Source: Oscillospiraceae bacterium
Lineage (GTDB): Bacteria; Bacillota; Clostridia; Oscillospirales; UBA929
NCBI GenBank assembly: GCA_031265355.1
Contig: JAISCT010000042.1
Coordinates: 45,364-109,363, forward strand
DNA: 64,000 nucleotides
Reading direction: 5' to 3'
The position numbers and the translations under genes were made by a program. The notes under the pieces were generated by a model, which saw only the letters and a list, made by a program, of their open reading frames with translations, was not told the DNA's origin and ran no database searches. Positions 33,428 to 41,152 of the stretch are shown piece by piece. Each line of letters starts with the position of its first letter. Position 1 is the stretch's first letter.

Positions 33428-33466
33428 ATCGTATCACAACCTGTTTCGAAATGCAAACGCTTGTTC
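33428..33466 (-). promoter_or_regulatory. lexA promoter with overlapping LexA box
   Basis: Minus strand TTGCAT (33451-33456), 17-base spacer, TACGAT (33428-33433). GAACAAGCGTTT (33455-33466) overlaps the -35 and matches the Gram-positive LexA box GAAC-N4-GTTC at seven of eight fixed positions, consistent with autoregulation. Confidence 0.65.
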
Positions 33467-33511
33467 TGCTTGGTCATGTTTCTTATCCAGTTTGGAAAAT
33501 TGTGGATTTTT

Positions 33512-34813
33512 TCAGCCGGCTTTGCCGCGGCCGCCTTCCGTGAGACCGCGCAGGGCACGGTAACGGGCGGGTGTCATGCCCGCATATTTTTTAAACACCT
33601 TGGTGAAATAACTCTGGTCCTCAAAGCCGATGCGCTCACAGATGTCTGTGATGGACTCTGTCTCCGACAACAGCAGCAGTTTACTTTTCTCAATGCGCAG
33701 CCGGTTTAAATACGCGTTGAACGTGGACCCCATCGTCTCTTTGAACACCTTACTGAAGTAGGAGGGCGAGAGATACACCTCGCCGGCCACCTCCTCCAGC
33801 GTCAGTTTTTGGACGTAGTGCTTCTTGATGTAGTCGACCGCCTTGAACATCATGTCCTTGTGCTTGATGTCCGTCATGTCGAACACGTAGCGCAAAAACC
33901 GCGTCATGATGCGCGACAGCCACAGCGACAGCGCCTCCACGGAGTGCAGGTGGTCGATCTCGGAGAGATAGCGATCGTTCAAAAAGAACACCTGCTCGCT
34001 GTCGGCGCCGCCGGTCATCGCCGCGCGGGAGAGCAGCACAAGGAGCTCCAGCACCCGCGCCCGGACAGTCTCCAGCCGGTCGCCCGCGGAAAGGCGGATG
34101 TGGCCCAGCAGGTCGCTGAGCAGCCGCCGGGCGGTGTCCCTGTCGCCGGACGAGAGCGCCGCCAGCAGCTCCCGCTCTGTCTCCAGCGGGTAAAAATAGG
34201 CGCCGTCCTTTTGTTTTTGGAAATGCCGGATCGCCGAGTGGATGTCCGCCTCCTGCCGCCGGGCCTCCACGGCGTCCTGACATTCCTCGGTCAGCCGCGC
34301 CGACACATCCCGGGCCGCGCAGGCCAACAGATCGGACAGGTGGCGCGTGCGCTCGGGAGAGGCCGGTACAAAACAGGCCAGCAGCTCTTGAAACTCCTCA
34401 AACAGCGAAGCGTCCAGCCCGTTTCTCTCCAGCACGTCGTGTACGATGTAGTCCTCTTTGTCGGCGATGAGCAGCGGACCGCCCACCAGCCCGCCCGCGA
34501 GCTGCCCGTCCACCGTGATGGGCGAGGCAAAATGGGCCATGCCGGTGCAGCAGTAATAGAGATACTGCCCGCCGAAGCGGTCGGCCTGATAACAGCCGTA
34601 CAGATGCACCTGGCCGCACGTCGGCGACTGCCCGGTGATCTCGCCCAGGCGGTGACAGAAATCACAGCGGGCGTCGGTGACCCGCTGTTCAAACAAAACC
34701 TCTCCGTCGATGTTGAGCACCAAGCATCCCACGCCGGTGGCCTGCGCAAAGGACTTCGCACAGGCGATGGCGTGTGCCGGATCAAACAGAATCGGCGCGT
34801 CGGACCAGGACAA
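33512..34813 (-). CDS. AraC-family regulator with PocR sensory domain
   Basis: 433 residues from TTG 34813. A PocR ligand-binding domain (about 10-170) has its typical cysteine set (ARCDFCHRLG, PTCGQVHLYGCYQ, YCCTGMAHFASPI). A helical linker follows, then an AraC DNA-binding domain (about 325-425) with EEVAGEVYLSPSYFSKVFKETMG and DICERIGFEDQSYFTKVFKKYAGMTPARYR. PocR domains in other bacteria sense short diols or hydrocarbon derivatives; the ligand here is unknown. No propanediol genes are near. Confidence 0.88.
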   Translation of the reverse strand: MSWSDAPILFDPAHAIACAKSFAQATGVGCLVLNIDGEVLFEQRVTDARCDFCHRLGEITGQSPTCGQVHLYGCYQADRFGGQYLYYCCTGMAHFASPITVDGQLAGGLVGGPLLIADKEDYIVHDVLERNGLDASLFEEFQELLACFVPASPERTRHLSDLLACAARDVSARLTEECQDAVEARRQEADIHSAIRHFQKQKDGAYFYPLETERELLAALSSGDRDTARRLLSDLLGHIRLSAGDRLETVRARVLELLVLLSRAAMTGGADSEQVFFLNDRYLSEIDHLHSVEALSLWLSRIMTRFLRYVFDMTDIKHKDMMFKAVDYIKKHYVQKLTLEEVAGEVYLSPSYFSKVFKETMGSTFNAYLNRLRIEKSKLLLLSETESITDICERIGFEDQSYFTKVFKKYAGMTPARYRALRGLTEGGRGKAG

Positions 34814-34867
34814 ACAATCGTCTCCCTTCGAAGTGACCGCGGACCGTGCGTCTTTGGGGCTCCGCCC

Positions 34868-35236
34868 TTACAGGGCGATCTCTTCCGGGTCACTGCCCCG
34901 AATGAGCAGAAGTTTGTAGGGTTTTCCCGTCTTGAGACAGGTCATGATCACGTGGCGTGTCCCGCGGGAGACGCCGTCCCACAGGATGAGTACATAGTCG
35001 GCCTCCCGCACGATCCGACCGTTGCGCACCAGCGGCGCCGCACGGTCAAAGAGATGGTAGTCCGGGCGGATCACCGTGAGACGCAGCCCTGCCTCCGCGG
35101 CGTACCGCTCCGCCAGCGTGTCTATCCCGACGGCGCCGCCACTGATGATTTCGCTGCACCCCGTCGGGATATGCTGGCACAGCACCGTGTAGCAGGCATC
35201 GCCCAACCCGCGTGAGCCCACAACGGCCACCTTCAC
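34868..35236 (-). CDS. SLOG-superfamily nucleotide-binding protein
   Basis: 122 residues from GTG 35236 (AGGGGG site). A single Rossmann-like SLOG domain: KVAVVGSRGLGD at the start, then SEIISGGAVGIDTLAERYA (the GG-G-D-A motif seen in DprA/YspA-type proteins) and a C-terminal YVLILWDGVSRGTRHVI. SLOG proteins bind nucleotides or nucleic acid; a few are linked to DNA uptake or nucleotide signalling. The function here is unknown. It lies between rpe and the PocR regulator on one strand. Confidence 0.75.
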   Translation of the reverse strand: MKVAVVGSRGLGDACYTVLCQHIPTGCSEIISGGAVGIDTLAERYAAEAGLRLTVIRPDYHLFDRAAPLVRNGRIVREADYVLILWDGVSRGTRHVIMTCLKTGKPYKLLLIRGSDPEEIAL

Positions 35237-35293
35237 AACACCATGCCCCCTCACCGGCGCCCGACGGCTTTCTATATGGTAATTTTGGTTATT

Positions 35294-35980
35294 TTAGGCC
35301 CGGCCGCCGGCCACGTCGGCCAGCGCCGCAAGGCGGCGCTGAAACAACTCCGTCCGCGCGGGGACATCCGGCGCCCCGAAGATCGCGTGGCCCACCACGA
35401 AGACGTTGGCCCCCGCCTCCGCCGCCAGGGGCAGGTTGTCCAGCGTGAGACCCCCGTCCACCTCCAACTCACACGAGGGACGGCAGCGGTCCAGCATTCG
35501 GCGCACCGCGCGGATCCTGTCCGGCGTACCGGGCAGGAAGGACTGCCCTCCGAAACCCGGCTCGACAGACATGACAAGCACCAAGTCACAGAGCGGCAGA
35601 TAGGGCGCCAGCGCCTCGACGTTGGTGCCGGGGCGCAGCGTGATCCCGGGGTGCGCGCTCCGCGCGCGGATCTCCCGCAACGACGCCTTCAGGACATCCG
35701 GCGCATCTGACTCCACATGCAGCGTCAGCACGGCGGGGGCGGCCGACAGAAAGTCGTCCAACAGCCGGGAGGGCCGCTCCACCATCAGGTGCACATCCAG
35801 CGGCCTCGGCGCCGCACGCGCCAAACTCCGCACCACCGGCGGACCGATTGTGAGGTTTGGCACAAAGTGCCCGTCCATCACGTCGACGTGGATCCAATCC
35901 GCCGCACCGACGCGCGCCATCTCGGCCGCCAAGTGCGCAAAATCGGCCGAGAGCAGGGAGGGAGAAAGCCGATAGGTCAT
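35294..35980 (-). CDS. rpe: ribulose-phosphate 3-epimerase
   Basis: 228 residues from ATG 35980; another ATG lies six codons upstream (35998). A TIM barrel with SPSLLSADFAHL, the metal and catalytic residues in WIHVDVMDGHFVPNLTIGP, DVHLMVERP, LVMSVEPGFGGQSF and LEVDGGLTLDN. It interconverts ribulose-5-P and xylulose-5-P in the pentose phosphate pathway. Confidence 0.95.
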   Translation of the reverse strand: MTYRLSPSLLSADFAHLAAEMARVGAADWIHVDVMDGHFVPNLTIGPPVVRSLARAAPRPLDVHLMVERPSRLLDDFLSAAPAVLTLHVESDAPDVLKASLREIRARSAHPGITLRPGTNVEALAPYLPLCDLVLVMSVEPGFGGQSFLPGTPDRIRAVRRMLDRCRPSCELEVDGGLTLDNLPLAAEAGANVFVVGHAIFGAPDVPARTELFQRRLAALADVAGGRA

Positions 35981-36066
35981 CGCTGTCACGTCCCTCATCC
36001 GGTCCGGCCGGCCCGGGGGCCACCCTCACCCGCACCGGGATCTCTATTTTCTCATAAGCATATCAC

Positions 36067-36101
36067 AGCTGCCCGCGAAAGTAAACCGCGGGCAGCTTTA
36101 A
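36067..36101 (+). terminator. terminator-like hairpin in the rpe / ATPase divergent spacer
   Basis: AGCTGCCCGCG (36067-36077) pairs perfectly with CGCGGGCAGCT (36087-36097) and is followed by TTAAATCTTTAAAA on the plus strand. No plus-strand gene ends nearby, so it may be the tail of a lost gene, or insulate the downstream ATPase gene. Confidence 0.55.
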
Positions 36102-36226
36102 ATCTTTAAAACAGTTTCGATTGTTTGCGGAAAATTCACAACCGCTCGTGAAATCCTCAAAAATCTATCAATTGGGGGATTTAATTCCTTTGAATTTTTT
36201 GTTATACTGTATTTGGGGTGAAATAT

Positions 36227-37351
36227 ATGATTACACGCGCGATTGAAGAAAGCATTCGCAAAGAGGTCAATTCCGGCAGAAAAGCGGTCATTCTGCTCGG
36301 AGCGCGGCAGGTGGGCAAGACAACGCTCACAAACGCACTCTTTGGTGAGCGCAACGATGTGCTGTGGCTGAATGGCGATACGTCAAATGCCCGCACGCTG
36401 CTGACCGCGCAGAGCGTGGAACAGCTGCGCGTCATAATCGGCAAACATACTGTACTCGTCATCGACGAGGCACAGTGGGTTCCCGACATTGAAATTGTGC
36501 TGAAGCTCATTATCGACAATATCCCGCAGGTCAAAGTTGTAGCGACGGGCAGCTCGTCGCTCGACTTGGCTATCGGAACGTCCGAACCGCTGACGGGACG
36601 CAAACGGCAGTTTACTCTGTTTCCGCTTTCGTTTGCGGAGATGGCTGCCCATCACGGGCAGTTCGCGGAACAAAATCTGCTCCAGCATAGGCTTGTCTAT
36701 GGCTATTACCCCGACGTCGTCACTTCGCCGGGCGAGGAACGCCGCCTGTTGCAGGAGTTATCCGACAGCTATCTCTACAAGGACATTCTTGCGCTTGATA
36801 AAATCAAGAAGTCGGAGCAGCTCACGCGCTTGCTCCGTGCGCTGGCGTTCCAAATCGGCTCGCAGGTGTCGTACACAGAGCTTGGGCAGCTGTGCGGGCT
36901 TGACAACAAAACTGTCGAGAAATATCTCACGATTTTGGAGCAGACGTTCGTGGTTTTCCGGCTTCGCTCATACGCGCGCAATTTGCGAAACGAACTGAAA
37001 ACAAGCCGCAAAATCTACTTCACGGACAATGGCATCCGCAACGCGTTGATTGCGGATTTTCGCCCTGTAGAGCTGCGCGACGATGTGGGCAAGTTGTGGG
37101 AGAATTATCTCGTAAGTGAGCGATTCAAACGCAATTCATACGCCGAAAGCTACGCAAATCCATGGTTTTGGCGCACATCGTCACAGCAGGAAATCGATTA
37201 TATCGAGGAACAGGACGGTCATTTGTCTGCGTACGAGTTCAAATGGAATCCGTCCGCGAAAACCAAACAGCCAAAGACGTTTTTAGAAGCCTATGCCAAT
37301 CGCTCTTTCGCTGTGGTGCATCGGGACAACTTTGTGGAGTTTTTGATGTAG
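36227..37351 (+). CDS. AAA-type ATPase of the AAA_14 / DUF4143 family
   Basis: 374 residues from ATG 36227 (GGGGTG site). Walker A GARQVGKTTL, Walker B VLVIDEAQ, sensor VVATGSSSLDL, and a C-terminal DUF4143 domain (about 200-335) with a PD-(D/E)XK-like core (ENYLVSERF ... QEIDYIEEQDGHLSAYEFKW). The family is widespread, often patchily inherited, and its biological role is not settled. The gene is more AT-rich than its neighbours and sits between hairpins, suggesting horizontal arrival. Confidence 0.85.
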   Translation: MITRAIEESIRKEVNSGRKAVILLGARQVGKTTLTNALFGERNDVLWLNGDTSNARTLLTAQSVEQLRVIIGKHTVLVIDEAQWVPDIEIVLKLIIDNIPQVKVVATGSSSLDLAIGTSEPLTGRKRQFTLFPLSFAEMAAHHGQFAEQNLLQHRLVYGYYPDVVTSPGEERRLLQELSDSYLYKDILALDKIKKSEQLTRLLRALAFQIGSQVSYTELGQLCGLDNKTVEKYLTILEQTFVVFRLRSYARNLRNELKTSRKIYFTDNGIRNALIADFRPVELRDDVGKLWENYLVSERFKRNSYAESYANPWFWRTSSQQEIDYIEEQDGHLSAYEFKWNPSAKTKQPKTFLEAYANRSFAVVHRDNFVEFLM

Positions 37352-37440
37352 AGGCGACAAGAGCTTTGTGGTTCTGTCACAAAGAGGGCGGGTCGGTTCT
37401 GTGGAGAGTTGTATGGATTGATAAATTTTTATCAATCTGC

Positions 37441-37477
37441 TTGACGGGCCGGCCCCAATTTGTTAAAATTGTAACGA
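37441..37477 (+). promoter_or_regulatory. adhE promoter with Rex-like operator
   Basis: TTGACG (37441-37446), 17-base spacer, TAAAAT (37464-37469). Positions 37460-37477 read TTGTTAAAATTGTAACGA, which matches the Rex consensus TTGTTAA-N4-TTAACAA at 12 of 14 fixed positions and overlaps the -10 box. Rex represses fermentation genes when NADH/NAD is low. Confidence 0.65.
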
Positions 37478-37486
37478 ATCAGGTAT

Positions 37487-37594
37487 GGCCGCTCCCCACC
37501 GTCCCCGCCGCTGCCTTGCGCGGCTCCGTGTCCGCGTGGGGAGGGCCAATGTCAGGAACTGTTCAAAGCATTCACAACCTGTTGTTGAACAGTT
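37487..37594 (+). promoter_or_regulatory. structured adhE leader with two hairpins
   Basis: Hairpin 1 pairs 37487-37499 with 37536-37547 (GCTCCCCAC / GTGGGGAGGGCC). Hairpin 2 pairs 37557-37566 with 37585-37594 (AACTGTTCAA / TTGAACAGTT) and ends 9 bases before the GAGGTG ribosome site. No known riboswitch class was recognised. Confidence 0.5.
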
Positions 37595-37614
37595 TCTCAG
37601 GAAGAGGTGTTGTC

Positions 37615-40257
37615 ATGAGTCGGACATATCCCCTCGTGGACAGCGTGGACGCGCTGCAAGACGCATTTCGGCGTGTGCGGGCGGCCCAGACGGTCTTCGC
37701 CGGTTATACCCAGGAACAGGTCGATCCTATCTTTCGGGCGGCCGCTTCCCGCGCGGCCAAAGCGCGCATCCCCCTCGCCAAGGCAGCGGTCGAAGAGACC
37801 GGCATGGGTCTTCTCGAAGACAAGGTTGTCAAAAATCTCTACGCCAGCGAATATGTCTACAACGCGTACAAAGACGTGAAGACCTGCGGCGTGATCGAGC
37901 GGGACGCCGCCGCCGGTTTTCAGCGCATCGCCGAACCAGTGGGCGTGATCGCGGCGGTCATCCCGACCACAAACCCCACTTCCACCGCGATTTTCAAGGC
38001 GCTGCTCGCCCTCAAGACCCGCAACGGGATCGTCTTCAGCCCGCACCCCCGCGCCAAGGCGTGCACGATCGCGGCGGCCCGGCTGGTCCTGGAGGCCGCG
38101 GTCGAGGCCGGCGCGCCCGCGGACGTCATCGGGTGGATCGACGTGCCGAGCCTCGATCTCACAAACCTCGTCATGCGGGAGGCCGATCTCATCCTCGCGA
38201 CGGGCGGCCCCGGCATGGTCCGGGCGGCCTACGGGAGCGGCAAACCCGCCGTCGGCGTCGGCGCGGGCAACGTGCCCGCCGTCATCGACGACTCGGCCGA
38301 CATCGCGCTCGCGGTGAGCTCGATCATCCACTCCAAGACCTTCGACAACGGCATGATCTGCGCCTCTGAGCAGTCGGTCATCGTGCTGGCTCCCGTCTAC
38401 GACGCCGTGAAACGGGAGTTCATCGCGCGCGGATGCCATTTCCTGGGGGCGAACGAGATCGACAAGGTGCGAAAGACCCTCCTGATCAACGGCGCGCTGA
38501 ACGCCAGGATCGTCGGGCAAAGCGCCCCGAAGATCGCCGCCCTCGCGGGCATTCAGGTACCGGAGACGACAAAGATCCTCATCGGCGAGGTGGAGAGTGT
38601 GGCGCTCTCGGAGGAGTTTGCGCACGAAAAGCTCTCTCCCGTGCTGGCCATGTACCGGGCCGGGAACTTCGAGGACGCGCTTTCCAAGGCGGAGCGCCTG
38701 GTGGCGGACGGCGGACTCGGCCACACCGCGTCGATCTACCTGGACCCCGGCGTGCGGCGGGACCGGCTGGACGCCTTCACCGCGCGGATGCGCACCGGCC
38801 GCGTCCTCCTCAACACACCCTCCTCCCAGGGGGGCATCGGGGATCTCTACAACTTCAAGCTGGCGCCCTCGCTGACGCTGGGCTGCGGCTCGTGGGGCGG
38901 CAACTCGGTCAGTGAAAACGTGGGCGTCAAACACCTGCTGAACATCAAGATCGTCGCCGAGAGGAGAGAGAACATGCTCTGGTTCCGCGCGCCCGGAAAG
39001 ATCTATCTCAAACGGGGCTGTCTGCCCACGGCGCTCACGGAGATCGGGCGCGAGCTCCGCCGGACGCGCGTCTTCATCGTGACGGACACGTTTTTATACG
39101 AGAACGGCTGCACGTCGGCCGTCACGCGCAAGTTGGACGAGCTGGGCCTCACGCACACCGTCTTCCACCGAGTGGAGCCGGATCCGACACTGGCCTGCGC
39201 CCGCGAGGGCGCGCGGCAGATGGCGGACTTCCGGCCGGACTGCATCGTCGCGCTGGGCGGCGGCTCGGCGATGGACGCGGCCAAGATCATGTGGGTGCTC
39301 TACGAACACCCCGAGGCGGACTTCTCCGACATGGCGATGCGTTTCATGGACATCCGCAAGCGGGTCTACGGCTTTCCGAAGATGGGCGAAAAAGCCTACT
39401 TCATCGCCGTCCCGACGACGGCCGGCACGGGCTCCGAGGTCACGCCGTTCGCCGTCATCACGGATGAATGTACCGGCATCAAATATCCGCTGGCCGACTA
39501 CGAACTGCTGCCGAACATGGCCGTTGTGGATGCGGATCTCATGATGAACGCCCCGCCGGGGCTCACCGCCGCGTCCGGGATCGACGCCGTCACGCACGCG
39601 CTGGAGGCCTACGCCTCCCTGCTGGCCACCGACTACACCGACGCGATGGCCCTCGGCGCGCTGAAGCTCCTGTTTGCCCACCTGCCCCGCGCCTACGAGC
39701 GCGGGGCGCAGGACCCGGAGGCCCGCGAGAAGACCGCAAACGCCGCCACGATGGCGGGGATGGCCTTTGCCAACGCCTTCCTCGGCGTATGCCACTCGAT
39801 GGCGCACAAGCTTGGCGCTTTCCACCATCTGCCCCACGGCGTGGCCAACGCGCTGCTCATCTGTGAGACCATCCGCTTCAACGCCGCCGAGGCGCCGACG
39901 CGGATGGGAACCTTCCCGCAGTACGATCACCCCCGCGCCCGGGCGCGCTATGCCGCCGTCGCCGACGCACTCGGCCTGCCGGGTCGGGACGAGGCCGCCA
40001 AGGTCGAGAGTCTGCTTGGGGCGCTGGAGGCGCTGAAGGCGCGTATCGGCATCCGACCAACCATCCGCGGCTACGGCGTGGACGAGGCCGCTTTCCTGAG
40101 CCGTCTCGACGAGATGGCGGAGCAGGCCTTCGACGACCAGTGCACCGGCGCGAACCCGCGCTATCCGCTCATCGGCGAGATCCGTCAGATGTATCTGAAC
40201 GCCTACTACGGCCCGGACGCGCCCTCCCAGCGCCGGGCGAAGGAGGAGACAGTATGA
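37615..40257 (+). CDS. adhE: bifunctional acetaldehyde-CoA / alcohol dehydrogenase
   Basis: 880 residues from ATG 37615 (GAGGTG site); an in-frame extension back into the ATPase gene is spurious. The N-terminal aldehyde dehydrogenase half (1-440) has catalytic Cys249 in GMICASEQ and the NAD motif GPGMVRAAYGSGKP. The C-terminal iron alcohol dehydrogenase half (about 450-870) has ALGGGSAMDAAK, PTTAGTGSEVTPFAVI, the iron His residues of HSMAHKLGAFHHLPHG and NPRYPLIGEI. It converts acetyl-CoA to ethanol in two NADH steps and forms spirosomes. A Rex-like site precedes it. Confidence 0.97.
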   Translation: MSRTYPLVDSVDALQDAFRRVRAAQTVFAGYTQEQVDPIFRAAASRAAKARIPLAKAAVEETGMGLLEDKVVKNLYASEYVYNAYKDVKTCGVIERDAAAGFQRIAEPVGVIAAVIPTTNPTSTAIFKALLALKTRNGIVFSPHPRAKACTIAAARLVLEAAVEAGAPADVIGWIDVPSLDLTNLVMREADLILATGGPGMVRAAYGSGKPAVGVGAGNVPAVIDDSADIALAVSSIIHSKTFDNGMICASEQSVIVLAPVYDAVKREFIARGCHFLGANEIDKVRKTLLINGALNARIVGQSAPKIAALAGIQVPETTKILIGEVESVALSEEFAHEKLSPVLAMYRAGNFEDALSKAERLVADGGLGHTASIYLDPGVRRDRLDAFTARMRTGRVLLNTPSSQGGIGDLYNFKLAPSLTLGCGSWGGNSVSENVGVKHLLNIKIVAERRENMLWFRAPGKIYLKRGCLPTALTEIGRELRRTRVFIVTDTFLYENGCTSAVTRKLDELGLTHTVFHRVEPDPTLACAREGARQMADFRPDCIVALGGGSAMDAAKIMWVLYEHPEADFSDMAMRFMDIRKRVYGFPKMGEKAYFIAVPTTAGTGSEVTPFAVITDECTGIKYPLADYELLPNMAVVDADLMMNAPPGLTAASGIDAVTHALEAYASLLATDYTDAMALGALKLLFAHLPRAYERGAQDPEAREKTANAATMAGMAFANAFLGVCHSMAHKLGAFHHLPHGVANALLICETIRFNAAEAPTRMGTFPQYDHPRARARYAAVADALGLPGRDEAAKVESLLGALEALKARIGIRPTIRGYGVDEAAFLSRLDEMAEQAFDDQCTGANPRYPLIGEIRQMYLNAYYGPDAPSQRRAKEETV

Positions 40258-41009
40258 AGCTGGAGCATGTGCTCGCGGCGCGGCCGACGAAGACCATCTA
40301 CCGGGACGGGGACCTCGCGATCAAGCTCTTTCAAGAGGGGTACTCCGCCGCGGACGTACTGAACGAGGCTCTGAACCACGAGATCGTCTACGAGGCCGGG
40401 GTGCGCGTGCCGCGGCTGGACGCCGTGACAAAGATCGACGGCCGCTGGGCCATTGTGCTCGCGTTTGTCGAGGGGCAAACGCTGACGCAGCGCATCGAAG
40501 AGGCCCCCGACAAGGCAGAGGCGTATCTCGCGCAGATGGTCGACATCCAGCTGGAGATCCATCGCTTCACGGCCGAGCGGCTGCGCCATCACACGGACAA
40601 GATGCACGCGAAGATCCGCAAATCGGGTCTCGACGCCACGACGCGCTACGAGCTGCACACCCGTCTCGACGGGCTGCCGCGACATTCGAAGCTCTGCCAC
40701 GGCGATTTCACGCCGGGCAACGTGATCCTCACGTCTTCCGGCAACCCCTATGTCATCGACTGGTCGCACGCCACGCAGGGCAACGCCTCGGCCGACGCGG
40801 CCCGCACCTACCTGCGCTTCAAACTGGCCGGGCCCCGCTACGACGCGTACGCGGAGACCTATCTCGACCTCTTCTGTCAGAAGAGCGACACGGCCCGGCA
40901 GTATGTGCAGAAGTGGCTGGCCATCGTCGCCGCCTCCCAGCTCGTCAAAGGCAACCCCGAGGAGCGGGCGCTTCTGCTCTCCTGGGTAAGCGTCGTGGAG
41001 TACGAGTAG
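40254..41009 (+). CDS. aminoglycoside/choline-kinase-like phosphotransferase (TIGR02172-type)
   Basis: 251 residues. Its ATG overlaps the adhE stop (ATGA), so translation is coupled. Kinase-like fold: N-lobe TIYRDGDLAIKLFQ, the catalytic loop LCHGDFTPGNVIL (HGDxxxxN) and the metal Asp in PYVIDWSHATQGN. These proteins resemble APH and choline kinases but no resistance role should be assumed. The partner may be AdhE itself or a metabolite of the same pathway; this is inference from coupling only. Confidence 0.85.
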   Translation: MKLEHVLAARPTKTIYRDGDLAIKLFQEGYSAADVLNEALNHEIVYEAGVRVPRLDAVTKIDGRWAIVLAFVEGQTLTQRIEEAPDKAEAYLAQMVDIQLEIHRFTAERLRHHTDKMHAKIRKSGLDATTRYELHTRLDGLPRHSKLCHGDFTPGNVILTSSGNPYVIDWSHATQGNASADAARTYLRFKLAGPRYDAYAETYLDLFCQKSDTARQYVQKWLAIVAASQLVKGNPEERALLLSWVSVVEYE

Positions 41010-41089
41010 GCGCTTCGCGCCTTGTGAATTGTCCGCACAGCGGACAATTCACAAATACGGGGCTTGATTCGAGGCGCTGTGGCGCCTCG
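41008..41089. repeat. three tandem hairpins after the adhE operon
   Basis: AGGCGC-TTC-GCGCCT (41008-41022) is followed by a perfect 15-bp stem with ACA loop (41022-41036 / 41040-41054), then CGAGGCGC / GCGCCTCG (41070-41077 / 41082-41089). None has a U-tract. They immediately precede the terminator at 41095. Confidence 0.7.
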
Positions 41090-41094
41090 CAGGG

Positions 41095-41140
41095 AACCGG
41101 GGTGTGGGAATGAATCCCACACCCCGGTTTGTTTGTTTTT
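41095..41140. terminator. strong terminator between the convergent adhE operon and esterase gene
   Basis: A perfect 15-bp stem (41095-41109 / 41115-41129) is followed by TGTTTGTTTTT on the plus strand. The minus strand has an A-rich lead but no U-tract of its own, so it mainly stops plus-strand transcription. Confidence 0.85.
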
Positions 41141-41152
41141 CGATTATTTCCC

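Noticed and set aside
37162..37614. In-frame extension of adhE back into the ATPase gene
   Set aside because: It overlaps the ATPase frame, has no homology, and a good ribosome site and ATG occur at 37615.
40254..41009. Calling the APH-like gene an antibiotic resistance gene
   Set aside because: The kinase fold is shared by many metabolic phosphotransferases and the gene is coupled to adhE, so a resistance role is unsupported.
41008..41140. CRISPR array or integrase attachment site at the hairpin cluster
   Set aside because: The inverted repeats are different from each other and not spaced as direct repeats; no integrase or Cas gene is near.
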